In this document: one piece after another, positions 1 to 5,840 of the stretch
Numbering within the stretch: the first letter of the stretch is position 1
How the letters are laid out: every line of letters begins with the position of its first letter
Source of the DNA: Deltaproteobacteria bacterium
GTDB taxonomy: Bacteria > Myxococcota_A > UBA796 > UBA9615
Reading direction: 5' to 3'
Assembly (NCBI GenBank): GCA_029261955.1
Contig: JAJDAI010000606.1
Location: 1-7,912, forward strand
Length of the DNA: 7,912 nucleotides
Notes under the pieces: model-generated
The model's database searches: none
The model's input: only the letters and a program-made list of their open reading frames with translations
Told to the model about the DNA's origin: nothing
Made by a program: the position numbers and the translations under genes

Positions 1-1743
1 CGCCGACCAGAGCCGCGTCACGAAGCGGGCCCGCAGCGCGTTGAGGGCGAAGCCGTCCTCCGCCTCCGCCACCACCGGGTCCACCGGGTCCAGCTCCAAC
101 GCCTCGAAACGCACCTGGAGGTCCTCCAGGGACGTGGCCAGCGCGGCGAGCGGCTCGAGGCGGTCGGTGGTCCAGACGGCGAGTTCGGCCGCCTCCATCC
201 CAGCGACGTCCGCGAAGGAGGGGCGCTCGGGCTGGGCCACGATGTCCAGGTTGAAGCCGAGCTCGATCGTGGAGTCCTGCGAGGCGAGGTAGGGCGCCAG
301 GCGCTGCCCGATCAGCCCGTCGTAGAGCACCACGGAGGCCTCCTGCGCCAGCCGGGGCAGGTCCAGGCCCGTCCAGCCCATCAGCTGCTGCCACAGGGCC
401 AGGTCGTTGGCGGGCAGCTGCCAGTTCATGCGCAGGACGGCGGCGTCGTTCTGCCAGTAGCCCCACTCCCAGCCCGAGCTGAAGAGCACGTGCTGGTCCA
501 GCTGATGGCCGGCGTCGCGAATCCCGACGAGGTCGTTCCAGCGGCTGCGCACGTAGACGGGCAGCCACATGGGGACCGAGTTGTCGAAGGCGACCCAGTA
601 GGCCGACTCGGGGAAGTAGCCGACGGGTTCGCCCGCTTCGAGCCGGTCCAGGAGCAGGCCCCGGTGCTGGTCGTAGTCGTCGTGGTGGTAGGAGCCGCCG
701 GGGTCGTCGAAGAGGTTGTAGTACATCGTCGTGTGCACCCACGGGACGATGTCGGGGTCGGCGTACTGGGCGAGCAGGTAGTAGATGAGGTCCTGGTCGT
801 CGTAGTGCACGACGAGGTCCGCGCCCACGTGCACGACGGTGCTCATCTCCGCGTCGGGCGCCAGCTCCTGCAGCGCGTCCCAGGCCGCGTTTGTATTGAA
901 CAGGAAGGCCTCGGGGCCCTCCTCGAAGAACTCGCCGAAGCTGAGGTTGTAGAGGTCGAAGGGGGTCGCCTCCGTGACCATCGCGAGGCGCTCCCGCAGC
1001 TGCGGGCCGGGGTCGGCCGCTACGCCATCCAGCAGATCGAAGGCCTGCTGGAGGTTCCCGCTGCCGAAGAGCTGGATGCCCAGGCCCGCGGTGATGCCGC
1101 GCGCGTGGACCTCGGCCAGGATCGCGGCGGTGTGGTCCTGCCAGCGGCCCCGGGCGAGGGAGTTGTCGGTGATGTCATCCAGCGCGACCCACTGGATGTG
1201 GTTGCCGCGGTTCTTGATGGTCCAGTCGACGATTCGGCGCGCGGCGCGGAGGTTGTCGTCGCCGGGCTCCCAGAAGGCGAAGTAGCCCTCGATGGGGTGC
1301 AGGGTGTGCAGGTGCAGGCCCCGCCGAGCCACCTCGGGCTCCTGCAAGGCCTGGTCGCTGCGCAGGCGGGACGCCGGGCGCAGGTCGTCGGGACGCCGGG
1401 TGAGCCAGGGGTGCACGAAGCGGTAGCCGTAGCCCTCCAGCAGGTCCGTGAGGCCGTACTGGAGCCCCGCGACGGAGCCCGCGTGCACGACGTGGTCGTC
1501 GCCGCTCCGGTCGATGCGGTAGCACTCGTTGCAGTCCAGGTCGGCGACGAGCCCGACGACGACGCCCGACGAGCCGAGCACGGCCGAGGGGTCGTCGCGG
1601 ACCTCCACGAAGACGCGCTCGTCCCCGAGGAACTCCACGAAGGACGAGATCGCCCGCTCGTGTTCGGCGGCGACCTGGATCTGGAGCTGCTCGGTCGGTC
1701 CGCAGCCCGAGAGCAGCAGGACCAGCAGCGTCAGTGCGTTCAA
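1..1743 (-). CDS. Predicted lipoprotein, glycoside-hydrolase-like (GH20/GH67-type N-terminus plus probable TIM barrel), 3' end beyond window
   Basis: The minus-strand frame is open from 1743 to the left edge: 581 codons, no stop, so the C-terminus is missing. I place the start at the TTG at 1743-1741, which overlaps the upstream stop as TTGA. It gives MNALTLLVLLLSGC, a short signal peptide with a lipobox (L11-S12-G13-C14), implying a lipid-anchored envelope protein. An in-frame CTG three codons upstream would add an arginine to the n-region and is an alternative. Residues about 42-115 (VFVEV, VVVGLVADLD, HVVHAGSVAGLQYGLTDLLE, GYRFVHPW) resemble the small domain preceding the barrel in GH20 hexosaminidases and GH67 glucuronidases. 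Residues about 139 onward (ARRGLHLHTLHPIEGYFAFW, IVDWTIKNRGNHIQWVAL, LYNLSFGEFFEE) look like successive barrel strands; E271 is a possible catalytic acid. Tryptophan, tyrosine and histidine richness at about 336-440 suits carbohydrate binding. The exact family and substrate are unknown. Confidence 0.8.
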   Translation of the reverse strand, partial: MNALTLLVLLLSGCGPTEQLQIQVAAEHERAISSFVEFLGDERVFVEVRDDPSAVLGSSGVVVGLVADLDCNECYRIDRSGDDHVVHAGSVAGLQYGLTDLLEGYGYRFVHPWLTRRPDDLRPASRLRSDQALQEPEVARRGLHLHTLHPIEGYFAFWEPGDDNLRAARRIVDWTIKNRGNHIQWVALDDITDNSLARGRWQDHTAAILAEVHARGITAGLGIQLFGSGNLQQAFDLLDGVAADPGPQLRERLAMVTEATPFDLYNLSFGEFFEEGPEAFLFNTNAAWDALQELAPDAEMSTVVHVGADLVVHYDDQDLIYYLLAQYADPDIVPWVHTTMYYNLFDDPGGSYHHDDYDQHRGLLLDRLEAGEPVGYFPESAYWVAFDNSVPMWLPVYVRSRWNDLVGIRDAGHQLDQHVLFSSGWEWGYWQNDAAVLRMNWQLPANDLALWQQLMGWTGLDLPRLAQEASVVLYDGLIGQRLAPYLASQDSTIELGFNLDIVAQPERPSFADVAGMEAAELAVWTTDRLEPLAALATSLEDLQVRFEALELDPVDPVVAEAEDGFALNALRARFVTRLWSA

Positions 1744-1982
1744 TCGATCCAGGGTGCCCAGATCTTCGCCCCTCGCTTCCAGTTGTCCTTCTCGCGAACG
1801 ATCACGACGACCGGCTGGGCGTCGGCCGCGATGTGTCCGTCGGCCTGCAGGCCCTGGATCACGTCTTCGACCTCGTCCATCAGCTTGCCCTCGCCGCGGC
1901 GGAGCTTCTTGACGGACTTCCTCTTCTTGCGACCCAGATCGATGATCACGGGGTCCAGGGACTCGCTCTTCTCGTCGGACAT
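1740..1982 (-). CDS. Small basic protein of unknown function (80 aa; possibly DUF6200-like)
   Basis: The ATG at 1982-1980 is preceded by a clear GGAGG at 1994-1990 with 7-base spacing, which fixes the start. The 80-residue product has an acidic leader (MSDEKSESLD), a short strand (PVIIDLG, 11-17), a lysine/arginine patch (18-29, RKKRKSVKKLRR), a helix (GEGKLMDEVEDVIQGLQ) and a second strand (QPVVVIVREK) with a basic tail ending WID. It has no signal peptide, no membrane segment and no cysteine. The layout recalls small Myxococcota/Proteobacteria proteins grouped as DUF6200; that name is from memory and unverified. The charge suggests binding to RNA, DNA or ribosomes, but nothing shows the partner. 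It is the first gene of a probable two-gene operon: its TGA (1742-1740) overlaps the TTG start of the downstream lipoprotein, so the lipoprotein is likely translated by ribosomes terminating here. Confidence 0.8.
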   Translation of the reverse strand: MSDEKSESLDPVIIDLGRKKRKSVKKLRRGEGKLMDEVEDVIQGLQADGHIAADAQPVVVIVREKDNWKRGAKIWAPWID

Positions 1983-2071
1983 CTGTGCCCCTCCGCCGGG
2001 ATCGGCGCCCTCGCTGGGGCCGGTCCGGCGGCGACTCTAGCAACAGCGAAGGCAGCGGGGGATGGGCTGCT

Positions 2072-2103
2072 CGACCTCGACCCGCGCCCTCGCTGCGAGG
2101 TCG
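2072..2103. repeat. 8-bp perfect inverted repeat in the divergent promoter region
   Basis: CGACCTCG at 2072-2079 is repeated inverted as CGAGGTCG at 2096-2103, with 16 bases between. It lies between two divergent genes, where a dimeric regulator could bind. No U-tract follows, so it is not an obvious terminator. An 8-bp inverted pair within about 200 GC-rich bases can arise by chance, so an operator role is only a possibility. Confidence 0.3.
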
Positions 2104-2166
2104 CGAGTGCAAGGGCCCAGCCCAGCGATCAGGTTCCCCTCGACGCGAGCCCGCAGACCCGAATTC

Positions 2167-2172
2167 AGGAGG
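2167..2172 (+). promoter_or_regulatory. Strong ribosome binding site setting the start of the sulfatase-like gene
   Basis: AGGAGG ends 5 bases before the ATG at 2178. This decides the start: the same frame stays open upstream to about 1734, but only the 2178 ATG has a good binding site, and it begins with a lipoprotein signal peptide. Confidence 0.75.
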
Positions 2173-2177
2173 ACCCC

Positions 2178-3261
2178 ATGCAGATCGGCGCGCTGCTCCT
2201 GTTCCTGCTCGCTTCGTGCTCGACACCCGAGCCCGGCGAGCCCAGCGAGGCGCCCGCCAGCGAGCTGCCCGCCGATCCGCGCCCGGACGTGTTGCTCGTG
2301 ATCATCGACACCCTGCGCGCCGACCGCACCGGCCTGATCACGCCCGGCCTCACCCCCGAACTCGCGGCGCTGCCCGGCGCGCGGCGATACCCCCAGGCGA
2401 TCAGCCCCTCCTCGCTCACCCAGCCGTCCATGGCCTCGCTCTTCGCGGACGAGCCGGTGCGCGCCGTCAACACCGGGGCCTTCGCTGGCCCCTCGCTCGC
2501 GTCCACCTTCCGCAAGGCGGGCTACGACACCGCCGGCATCACGGCGAACCCCACGCTCACCCGCAAGGCTGGCTTCCACCGCGGCTTCCGCGTCTGGCGG
2601 CAACGGGACGCGCGCTCCGCCGAGCTCGCCTGGCAGGCCGAGGGCCTCGTCGACCGCGCCCTGGCCCTGCACGCCGCCGCGAAGGAGGGACCGACCTTCC
2701 TGTACGTGCACCTCTTCGACCCTCACCTGCCCTACCGCAGCGAGGGGCCGCTGGACCCCGCACCCGGCTGGTCGCAGCTGCCCGCGGATCCCTTCCTGGC
2801 CGATCTGCCGGAGGACCAGCAGCGCTGCGTGCTCGAGGTGCGGCAGCAGTACGACCGCGAGGTGGCCGCCTCGGGAGGCGATCCGCGTGCCGCTCTGGCT
2901 CTGGGGCCCAGGCGTGCAGCCGGGGGAGGACGCCCGTCCCGTGCCCATCCAGGCCCTGGGTGGGACCCTGCTGGAGCTCGCGGGGGTGCCTTCGCAGCGC
3001 AGCCGCCTCGATGAGCCCGCGATCACGATCCTCGGCGCCGACAAGGGGGGCTGCTTCGCCCGGAGCGCCAGCCACAAGCTGCTGCGCTCGCGCGCGGGCG
3101 AGGACCGGATCTTCGACCTGATCCCGCCCTTCGGCGAGTCCCCATCCTCCGACGAGCCCGGGCCCCTGTCCGCCGAACTGGACGCCTTCCTGGAGCACGA
3201 GGCCCGCGCCGCCCAGGCCGGCGACGAGGCCGCGCTGCGCGCGCTGGGCTACCTGGAGTGA
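2178..3261 (+). pseudogene. Sulfatase/alkaline-phosphatase-superfamily lipoprotein, broken by an internal deletion with frame change
   Basis: The N-terminal part (2178 to about 2868) encodes a lipoprotein signal (MQIGALLLFLLASC, lipobox L11-A12-S13-C14) and a sulfatase-type core. VLLVIIDTLRAD at 38-49 carries the first metal ligand, D44. SPSSLTQPSMASLF at 76-89 is the nucleophile loop, and YVHLFDPHLPY at 176-186 is the conserved H-x-x-D-P-H segment. After QQYDREVA (ending at residue 230) the frame stops matching the family; it runs on as low-complexity sequence to a stop at 3012-3014. The family resumes in the +1 frame at about 2875 (EAIRVPLWLWGPG) and ends normally with LRALGYLE at 3261. The intervening stretch, normally some 60-80 residues with the DHG metal-binding motif, is missing. 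The nucleophile position is Thr81, not Cys or Ser, so arylsulfatase activity was uncertain even before the break. The gene is decayed or the assembly is wrong; no active enzyme is expected as read. Confidence 0.8.
2867..2880. repeat. Short perfect inverted repeat at the break in the sulfatase-like gene
   Basis: CGCCTC (2867-2872) and GAGGCG (2875-2880) form a perfect 6-bp inverted repeat around two bases, GG. It lies exactly between the last residue matching the family in the first frame (base 2867) and the first matching residue in the second (base 2875). It may be the scar of the deletion, a hairpin that provoked slippage or a sequencing/assembly error, or coincidence. Confidence 0.5.
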
Positions 3262-3281
3262 TCGCTGGCGCGAGCATCCGT

Positions 3282-3287
3282 TAGACT
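3282..3287 (+). promoter_or_regulatory. Candidate -10 element (TAGACT) for the 99-aa gene and the oxidoreductase
   Basis: TTAGACT at 3281-3287 stands out from the GC-rich 53-base gap after the sulfatase stop. It lies 27 bases before the 99-aa gene's ATG, placing a start of transcription near 3294, just ahead of the GGAGG at 3305-3309. The -35 position (TGATCG at 3259-3264, 17-base spacer) matches TTGACA poorly. The element resembles TAGANT-type -10 boxes, but this is pattern recognition only. Confidence 0.35.
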
Positions 3288-3314
3288 GGCGGCCCCGTTC
3301 TGAGGGAGGGTCCG

Positions 3315-3614
3315 ATGGCGAACGAGTTGCCCCGTGGTGTGAAGAAGGTCCTGGTCGTCAAGGGCGACCAGATCGAGGTCTGGGGCGAGCGGCCCCGACG
3401 CAAGAAGCGCCGCACTTCGAAGCTCCTGCGACCCGCGGAGAAGCTCGTCCGCCGCAGCGCGGAGGCCGGCGAAGCCTGGAGCGGGACCTACCTCGATCGA
3501 CACGGCGACGCGGCCCGGAAGAAAAAGAACGGGTGGCTCAAGAAGATGCCGAAGAACGTGTACAAGGCGAACCGCAAGGGATTGAAGAAGCTGCGCAAGC
3601 TGACCGATCTCTGA
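3315..3614 (+). CDS. Small, very basic protein of unknown function (99 aa; possibly DUF6312-like)
   Basis: The ATG at 3315 follows GGAGG (3305-3309) at 5-base spacing. By my count 31 of 99 residues are lysine or arginine. It opens with a probable strand pair (GVKKVLVVKGDQIEVWG, 8-24), then a basic stretch (28-44, RRKKRRTSKLLRPAEKL), a helix (VRRSAEAGEAWSGTYLDRH) and a second basic block (AARKKKNGWLKKMPKNVYKANRKGLKKLRK). There is no signal peptide, transmembrane segment or cysteine, so a cytoplasmic protein bound to nucleic acid or ribosomes is the natural inference. It recalls small myxobacterial proteins labelled DUF6312, a match from memory that I cannot confirm. It is probably co-transcribed with the FAD oxidoreductase 40 bases downstream. 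Residues 29-44 also resemble residues 18-34 of the 80-aa protein at 1740-1982. Confidence 0.8.
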   Translation: MANELPRGVKKVLVVKGDQIEVWGERPRRKKRRTSKLLRPAEKLVRRSAEAGEAWSGTYLDRHGDAARKKKNGWLKKMPKNVYKANRKGLKKLRKLTDL

Positions 3615-3654
3615 GCCGTCCCCGGGAGACGGAGACGGCCCCACCGGAGCCGCC

Positions 3655-5298
3655 GTGACCCGCGTACACAACCCCACCGAGCACACCCGCGCCCGCACGA
3701 AGGCGGAGCCCCCCGAGCAGGTCGACGTCGCCATCATCGGCGCCGGCACCGGTGGCCTCACCGCGGGCGCCTACCTCGCCCAGCACGGCCTCAAGGTCGC
3801 CCTCTTCGACCAGCACTACGTCGCCGGCGGCTGCGCGACGCAGTTCTCCCGCGGGCCCGAAGCGGCGCGCTACTGCTTCGACATCGGCATCCACTACGTC
3901 GGCGACTGCGCCGAGGGCGGCGCGATCCCGGAGATCCTCAAGGGCGTCGGCGTCGAGCAGGACTTCGCTCCCCTGGACCCGGACGGCTTCGACACGCTGG
4001 TCTTCCCCGACTTCCAGTTCAAGGTGCCCGCCAGCCGCGAGGAGTACCGCGATCGCCTGGTCGCGATGTTCCCGAAGGAGCAGAGGGGCATCGACAAGTA
4101 CATGAAGTTCCTGCGGGACGTGGACTTCGCGGCGTCCGTCACCCAGCCGCGGGACACGGAGCCCGGCCTGCTCGGGACCCTGCAGATCGTCTTCAAGACC
4201 CCCAGCGTGGCGGTCAACAAGTGGCGGACGCTGGGTCAGCTGCTCGACGGCGTCACGAAGGACCCGAAGCTGCGCGCGGTCATCGCCGGCCAGCACGGCG
4301 ACTACGGCCTGCCCCCGGGCGAGGTCTCGGCGATCCTGCACGCCGGCCTCCAGAACCACTTCTTCAAGGGCGCCTGGTACCCGAAGGGCGGCGGCCAGGC
4401 CATCAGCGACAAGCTCGCGGAGCGCATCGAGGAGCTGGGCGGCACGATCCACCTGCGGCGCGGCATCGAGCGCGTGATCATGGAGGACGGCCGCGCCGTG
4501 GGCGTGGTGACCGAGCCCTGGAAGGGCGTGTCCCACACCGTGAAGGCGAAGTACGTGCTGTCCAACGCGGACGCGAAGGCCACGCTCTTCAAGCTGGTGG
4601 GGCGGCAGCACCTGCCCAAGTCCTACGCGAAGCGGGCGGACGACTGGACCCTTCCCTCGGCGCTCTACTTGACCTGCCTCGGCGTGAAGGCGGACCTGGG
4701 CGCCCTCGGCATGCGCGCGTCCAACTACTGGATCGCGGACAAGTACGACTTCGACGCGATGTACGACACCGGCCGTGAGGACGGCATGCTCATGCCCCAG
4801 GGCGCCTACATCACCAGCGCCTCGCTGAAGGACCCGGGCACGCCGGGCCACTCCCCCGAGGGGGTCATGAACGTCGAGGTCATGACGCTGCTGCAGGGCG
4901 AGCCCGAGGCCTGGGACATGAAGGCCGAGGACGCCGAGTCCTGGGAGTACCGCCGCAGCCAGGAGTACAACGAGCGCAAGGACGCGGTGGAGGAGAACCT
5001 CATCGACCGCCTGGAGGGGCTGTTCCCCGGCACGAAGGAGGCGATCGTCTTCAAGGAGTCGGCCTCGCCCATGAGCCACATCCGCTACACGCGGTCCTCG
5101 GGCGGCAGCGGCTACGGCATCGGCATGACGCCGAAGCAGCTCGACACAGGCCGGGCGCACCCGCGCTCACCGGTGAAGGGGCTCTACCTCTGTGGGGCGT
5201 CGGGGCGGCACGGGCTGGGGATCATGGGCGCGCTCTACTCGGGGCGGGACGCGGCCCGGCGCATCGCCGAGGACGTCGGGCGCCCGCTGGGGCGCTGA
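3655..5298 (+). CDS. FAD-dependent oxidoreductase, phytoene desaturase / carotenoid isomerase / retinol saturase family
   Basis: This 547-residue protein has an intact N-terminal FAD-binding fold: DVAIIGAGTGGLTAGAYLAQ, with the glycine motif at 29-34, a second strand ending in D52, and VAGGCATQF at 56-64. The C-terminal FAD segment (GLYLCGASGRHGLGIMGALY, from residue 509) is also conserved. Length and both ends fit the COG1233 family, which includes phytoene desaturases, carotenoid cis-trans isomerases (CrtISO) and retinol 13,14-saturases. These act on polyene or isoprenoid chains using FAD. The substrate cannot be read from sequence, and no other carotenoid gene lies in the window. The start is GTG at 3655, with GGAG at 3646-3649 and 5-base spacing; it gives a 22-residue charged leader and no signal peptide. 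A small hairpin (CCGTC 3616-3620 / GACGG 3628-3632) without a U-tract lies between this gene and the 99-aa gene, so read-through is expected. The gene converges on the 146-aa gene, 14 bases away. Confidence 0.93.
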   Translation: MTRVHNPTEHTRARTKAEPPEQVDVAIIGAGTGGLTAGAYLAQHGLKVALFDQHYVAGGCATQFSRGPEAARYCFDIGIHYVGDCAEGGAIPEILKGVGVEQDFAPLDPDGFDTLVFPDFQFKVPASREEYRDRLVAMFPKEQRGIDKYMKFLRDVDFAASVTQPRDTEPGLLGTLQIVFKTPSVAVNKWRTLGQLLDGVTKDPKLRAVIAGQHGDYGLPPGEVSAILHAGLQNHFFKGAWYPKGGGQAISDKLAERIEELGGTIHLRRGIERVIMEDGRAVGVVTEPWKGVSHTVKAKYVLSNADAKATLFKLVGRQHLPKSYAKRADDWTLPSALYLTCLGVKADLGALGMRASNYWIADKYDFDAMYDTGREDGMLMPQGAYITSASLKDPGTPGHSPEGVMNVEVMTLLQGEPEAWDMKAEDAESWEYRRSQEYNERKDAVEENLIDRLEGLFPGTKEAIVFKESASPMSHIRYTRSSGGSGYGIGMTPKQLDTGRAHPRSPVKGLYLCGASGRHGLGIMGALYSGRDAARRIAEDVGRPLGR

Positions 5299-5305
5299 GC
5301 CCCGG
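5287..5305. terminator. Weak hairpin at the convergent gene ends
   Basis: CTGGGGC (5287-5293) can pair with GCCCCGG (5299-5305) around the loop GCTGA, giving 7 pairs including one G-T wobble. The loop contains the oxidoreductase's stop codon. It lies in the 14-base gap between two converging genes, where a shared terminator would be expected. No T-run follows on either strand, so intrinsic termination is not well supported. Confidence 0.25.
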
Positions 5306-5312
5306 GAAGCCT

Positions 5313-5753
5313 CTACGCCTCGTCGTCGCTGATCTCGCGCAGGGTCCGCTTGAAGCGGTCGATGCGCTCGCTCGTGCTGCTCCAGCGGCGCATCGCGTCG
5401 TTGGTGTCCTCGATCTCCGTCTGCGGAAGCCACCGCGCCATGCCGTCGCTGCGCTTGAGGATCGCCGCGTAGGCGGAGTCCACCAGCTCGCGCTTGCCCT
5501 CGGGCTTCGCCAGCACCGACCAGAGCCCGTCCAGGGCCTCGGCCAGGCTCGCCAGCTCGTGGTTCAGGCGGTCGCAGGCGTCGCCGCAGCCCTCCGCCAG
5601 CTCGGTCTTCCAGGTGGCGACCTCGTCGACGAGGGCATCGAGCGTCTCCGCGGCCTCGGGGTTGGCGCTCATCGCCTGGTCCCGCTCGGCCGCCAGGCCC
5701 AGGGTCGGCAAGAGCAGAAGGATGAGGCCGAAGAGGGTCGTGATTCGAGTCAT
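5313..5753 (-). CDS. Exported helical protein of unknown function (146 aa)
   Basis: I do not recognise a family. The product begins with a classical Sec signal peptide: a positively charged start, a hydrophobic core (LFGLILLLLPTLGL), and a likely cut near LGLA-AER at residues 21/22. The mature part is about 125 residues, acidic and predicted almost wholly helical, with a heptad-like leucine/alanine pattern (ETLDALVDEVATWKTELAE, LNHELASLAEALDGLWSVLA). Two cysteines four residues apart (C56 and C60, in CGDAC) could form a disulfide in the periplasm. The tail is charged and ends SDDEA. Translation starts at ATG 5753-5751, with only a modest AGGA at 5760-5757. It lies 87 bases downstream of the large M48-like gene on the same strand and may be its last operon member. 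It converges on the oxidoreductase gene. Confidence 0.75.
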   Translation of the reverse strand: MTRITTLFGLILLLLPTLGLAAERDQAMSANPEAAETLDALVDEVATWKTELAEGCGDACDRLNHELASLAEALDGLWSVLAKPEGKRELVDSAYAAILKRSDGMARWLPQTEIEDTNDAMRRWSSTSERIDRFKRTLREISDDEA

Positions 5754-5840
5754 GGTTCCTGGGTTCCCCGCTGAGTGACTCCTCTCTCATTCGACGGGAT
5801 CGCGGCCGGCTTGAAGCAGGAAACGGCACCCGCGACCCGA

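Larger units (their letters stand above)
1983..2177. promoter_or_regulatory. Divergent intergenic region between the 80-aa gene and the sulfatase-like gene
   Basis: These 195 bases separate two genes transcribed away from each other, so both promoters should lie here. I see strong ribosome binding sites at both ends (minus-strand GGAGG at 1994-1990; plus-strand AGGAGG at 2167-2172). I see no convincing sigma-70 -35/-10 pair. The minus-strand TAGAGT at about 2039-2034 is a possible -10 element without a good -35 partner. The rest is GC-rich with no other recognisable element apart from the inverted repeat listed separately. Confidence 0.5.

Noticed and set aside
41..292. Serine-rich 83-codon plus-strand open frame
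   Set aside because: Serine/alanine/arginine-rich composition typical of an antisense frame of a GC-rich gene; it lies wholly inside the minus-strand lipoprotein.
490..2040. Long plus-strand open frame of 516 codons
   Set aside because: It is antisense to the lipoprotein and the 80-aa gene, has repetitive valine/aspartate/arginine-rich composition, and starts without a ribosome binding site. The minus-strand frame has domain-like sequence, a signal peptide and GC-rich third positions.
1734..2177. N-terminal extension of the sulfatase-like frame upstream to 1734
   Set aside because: The frame happens to be open, but it runs antisense through the 80-aa gene, and the 2178 ATG has an AGGAGG site and a lipoprotein signal peptide.
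2037..3077. Minus-strand open frame of 346 codons opposite the sulfatase-like gene
   Set aside because: Antisense shadow; it crosses the divergent promoter region, and the plus strand carries clear family motifs.
2887..3261. A separate small gene starting at the GTG at 2887
   Set aside because: The sequence is the C-terminal part of a sulfatase-like enzyme beginning mid-domain, with no ribosome binding site. It is the second half of the broken gene.
3616..3639. GC-rich hairpins after the 99-aa gene as a terminator
   Set aside because: The stems are only 5-6 bp, alternative pairings compete and no T-run follows, so termination there is not supported.
3538..5160. Minus-strand open frame of 540 codons opposite the oxidoreductase
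   Set aside because: The plus strand encodes an intact FAD enzyme. The antisense product is alanine/valine/leucine/arginine/histidine-rich with no recognisable domain, a usual by-product of high GC content.
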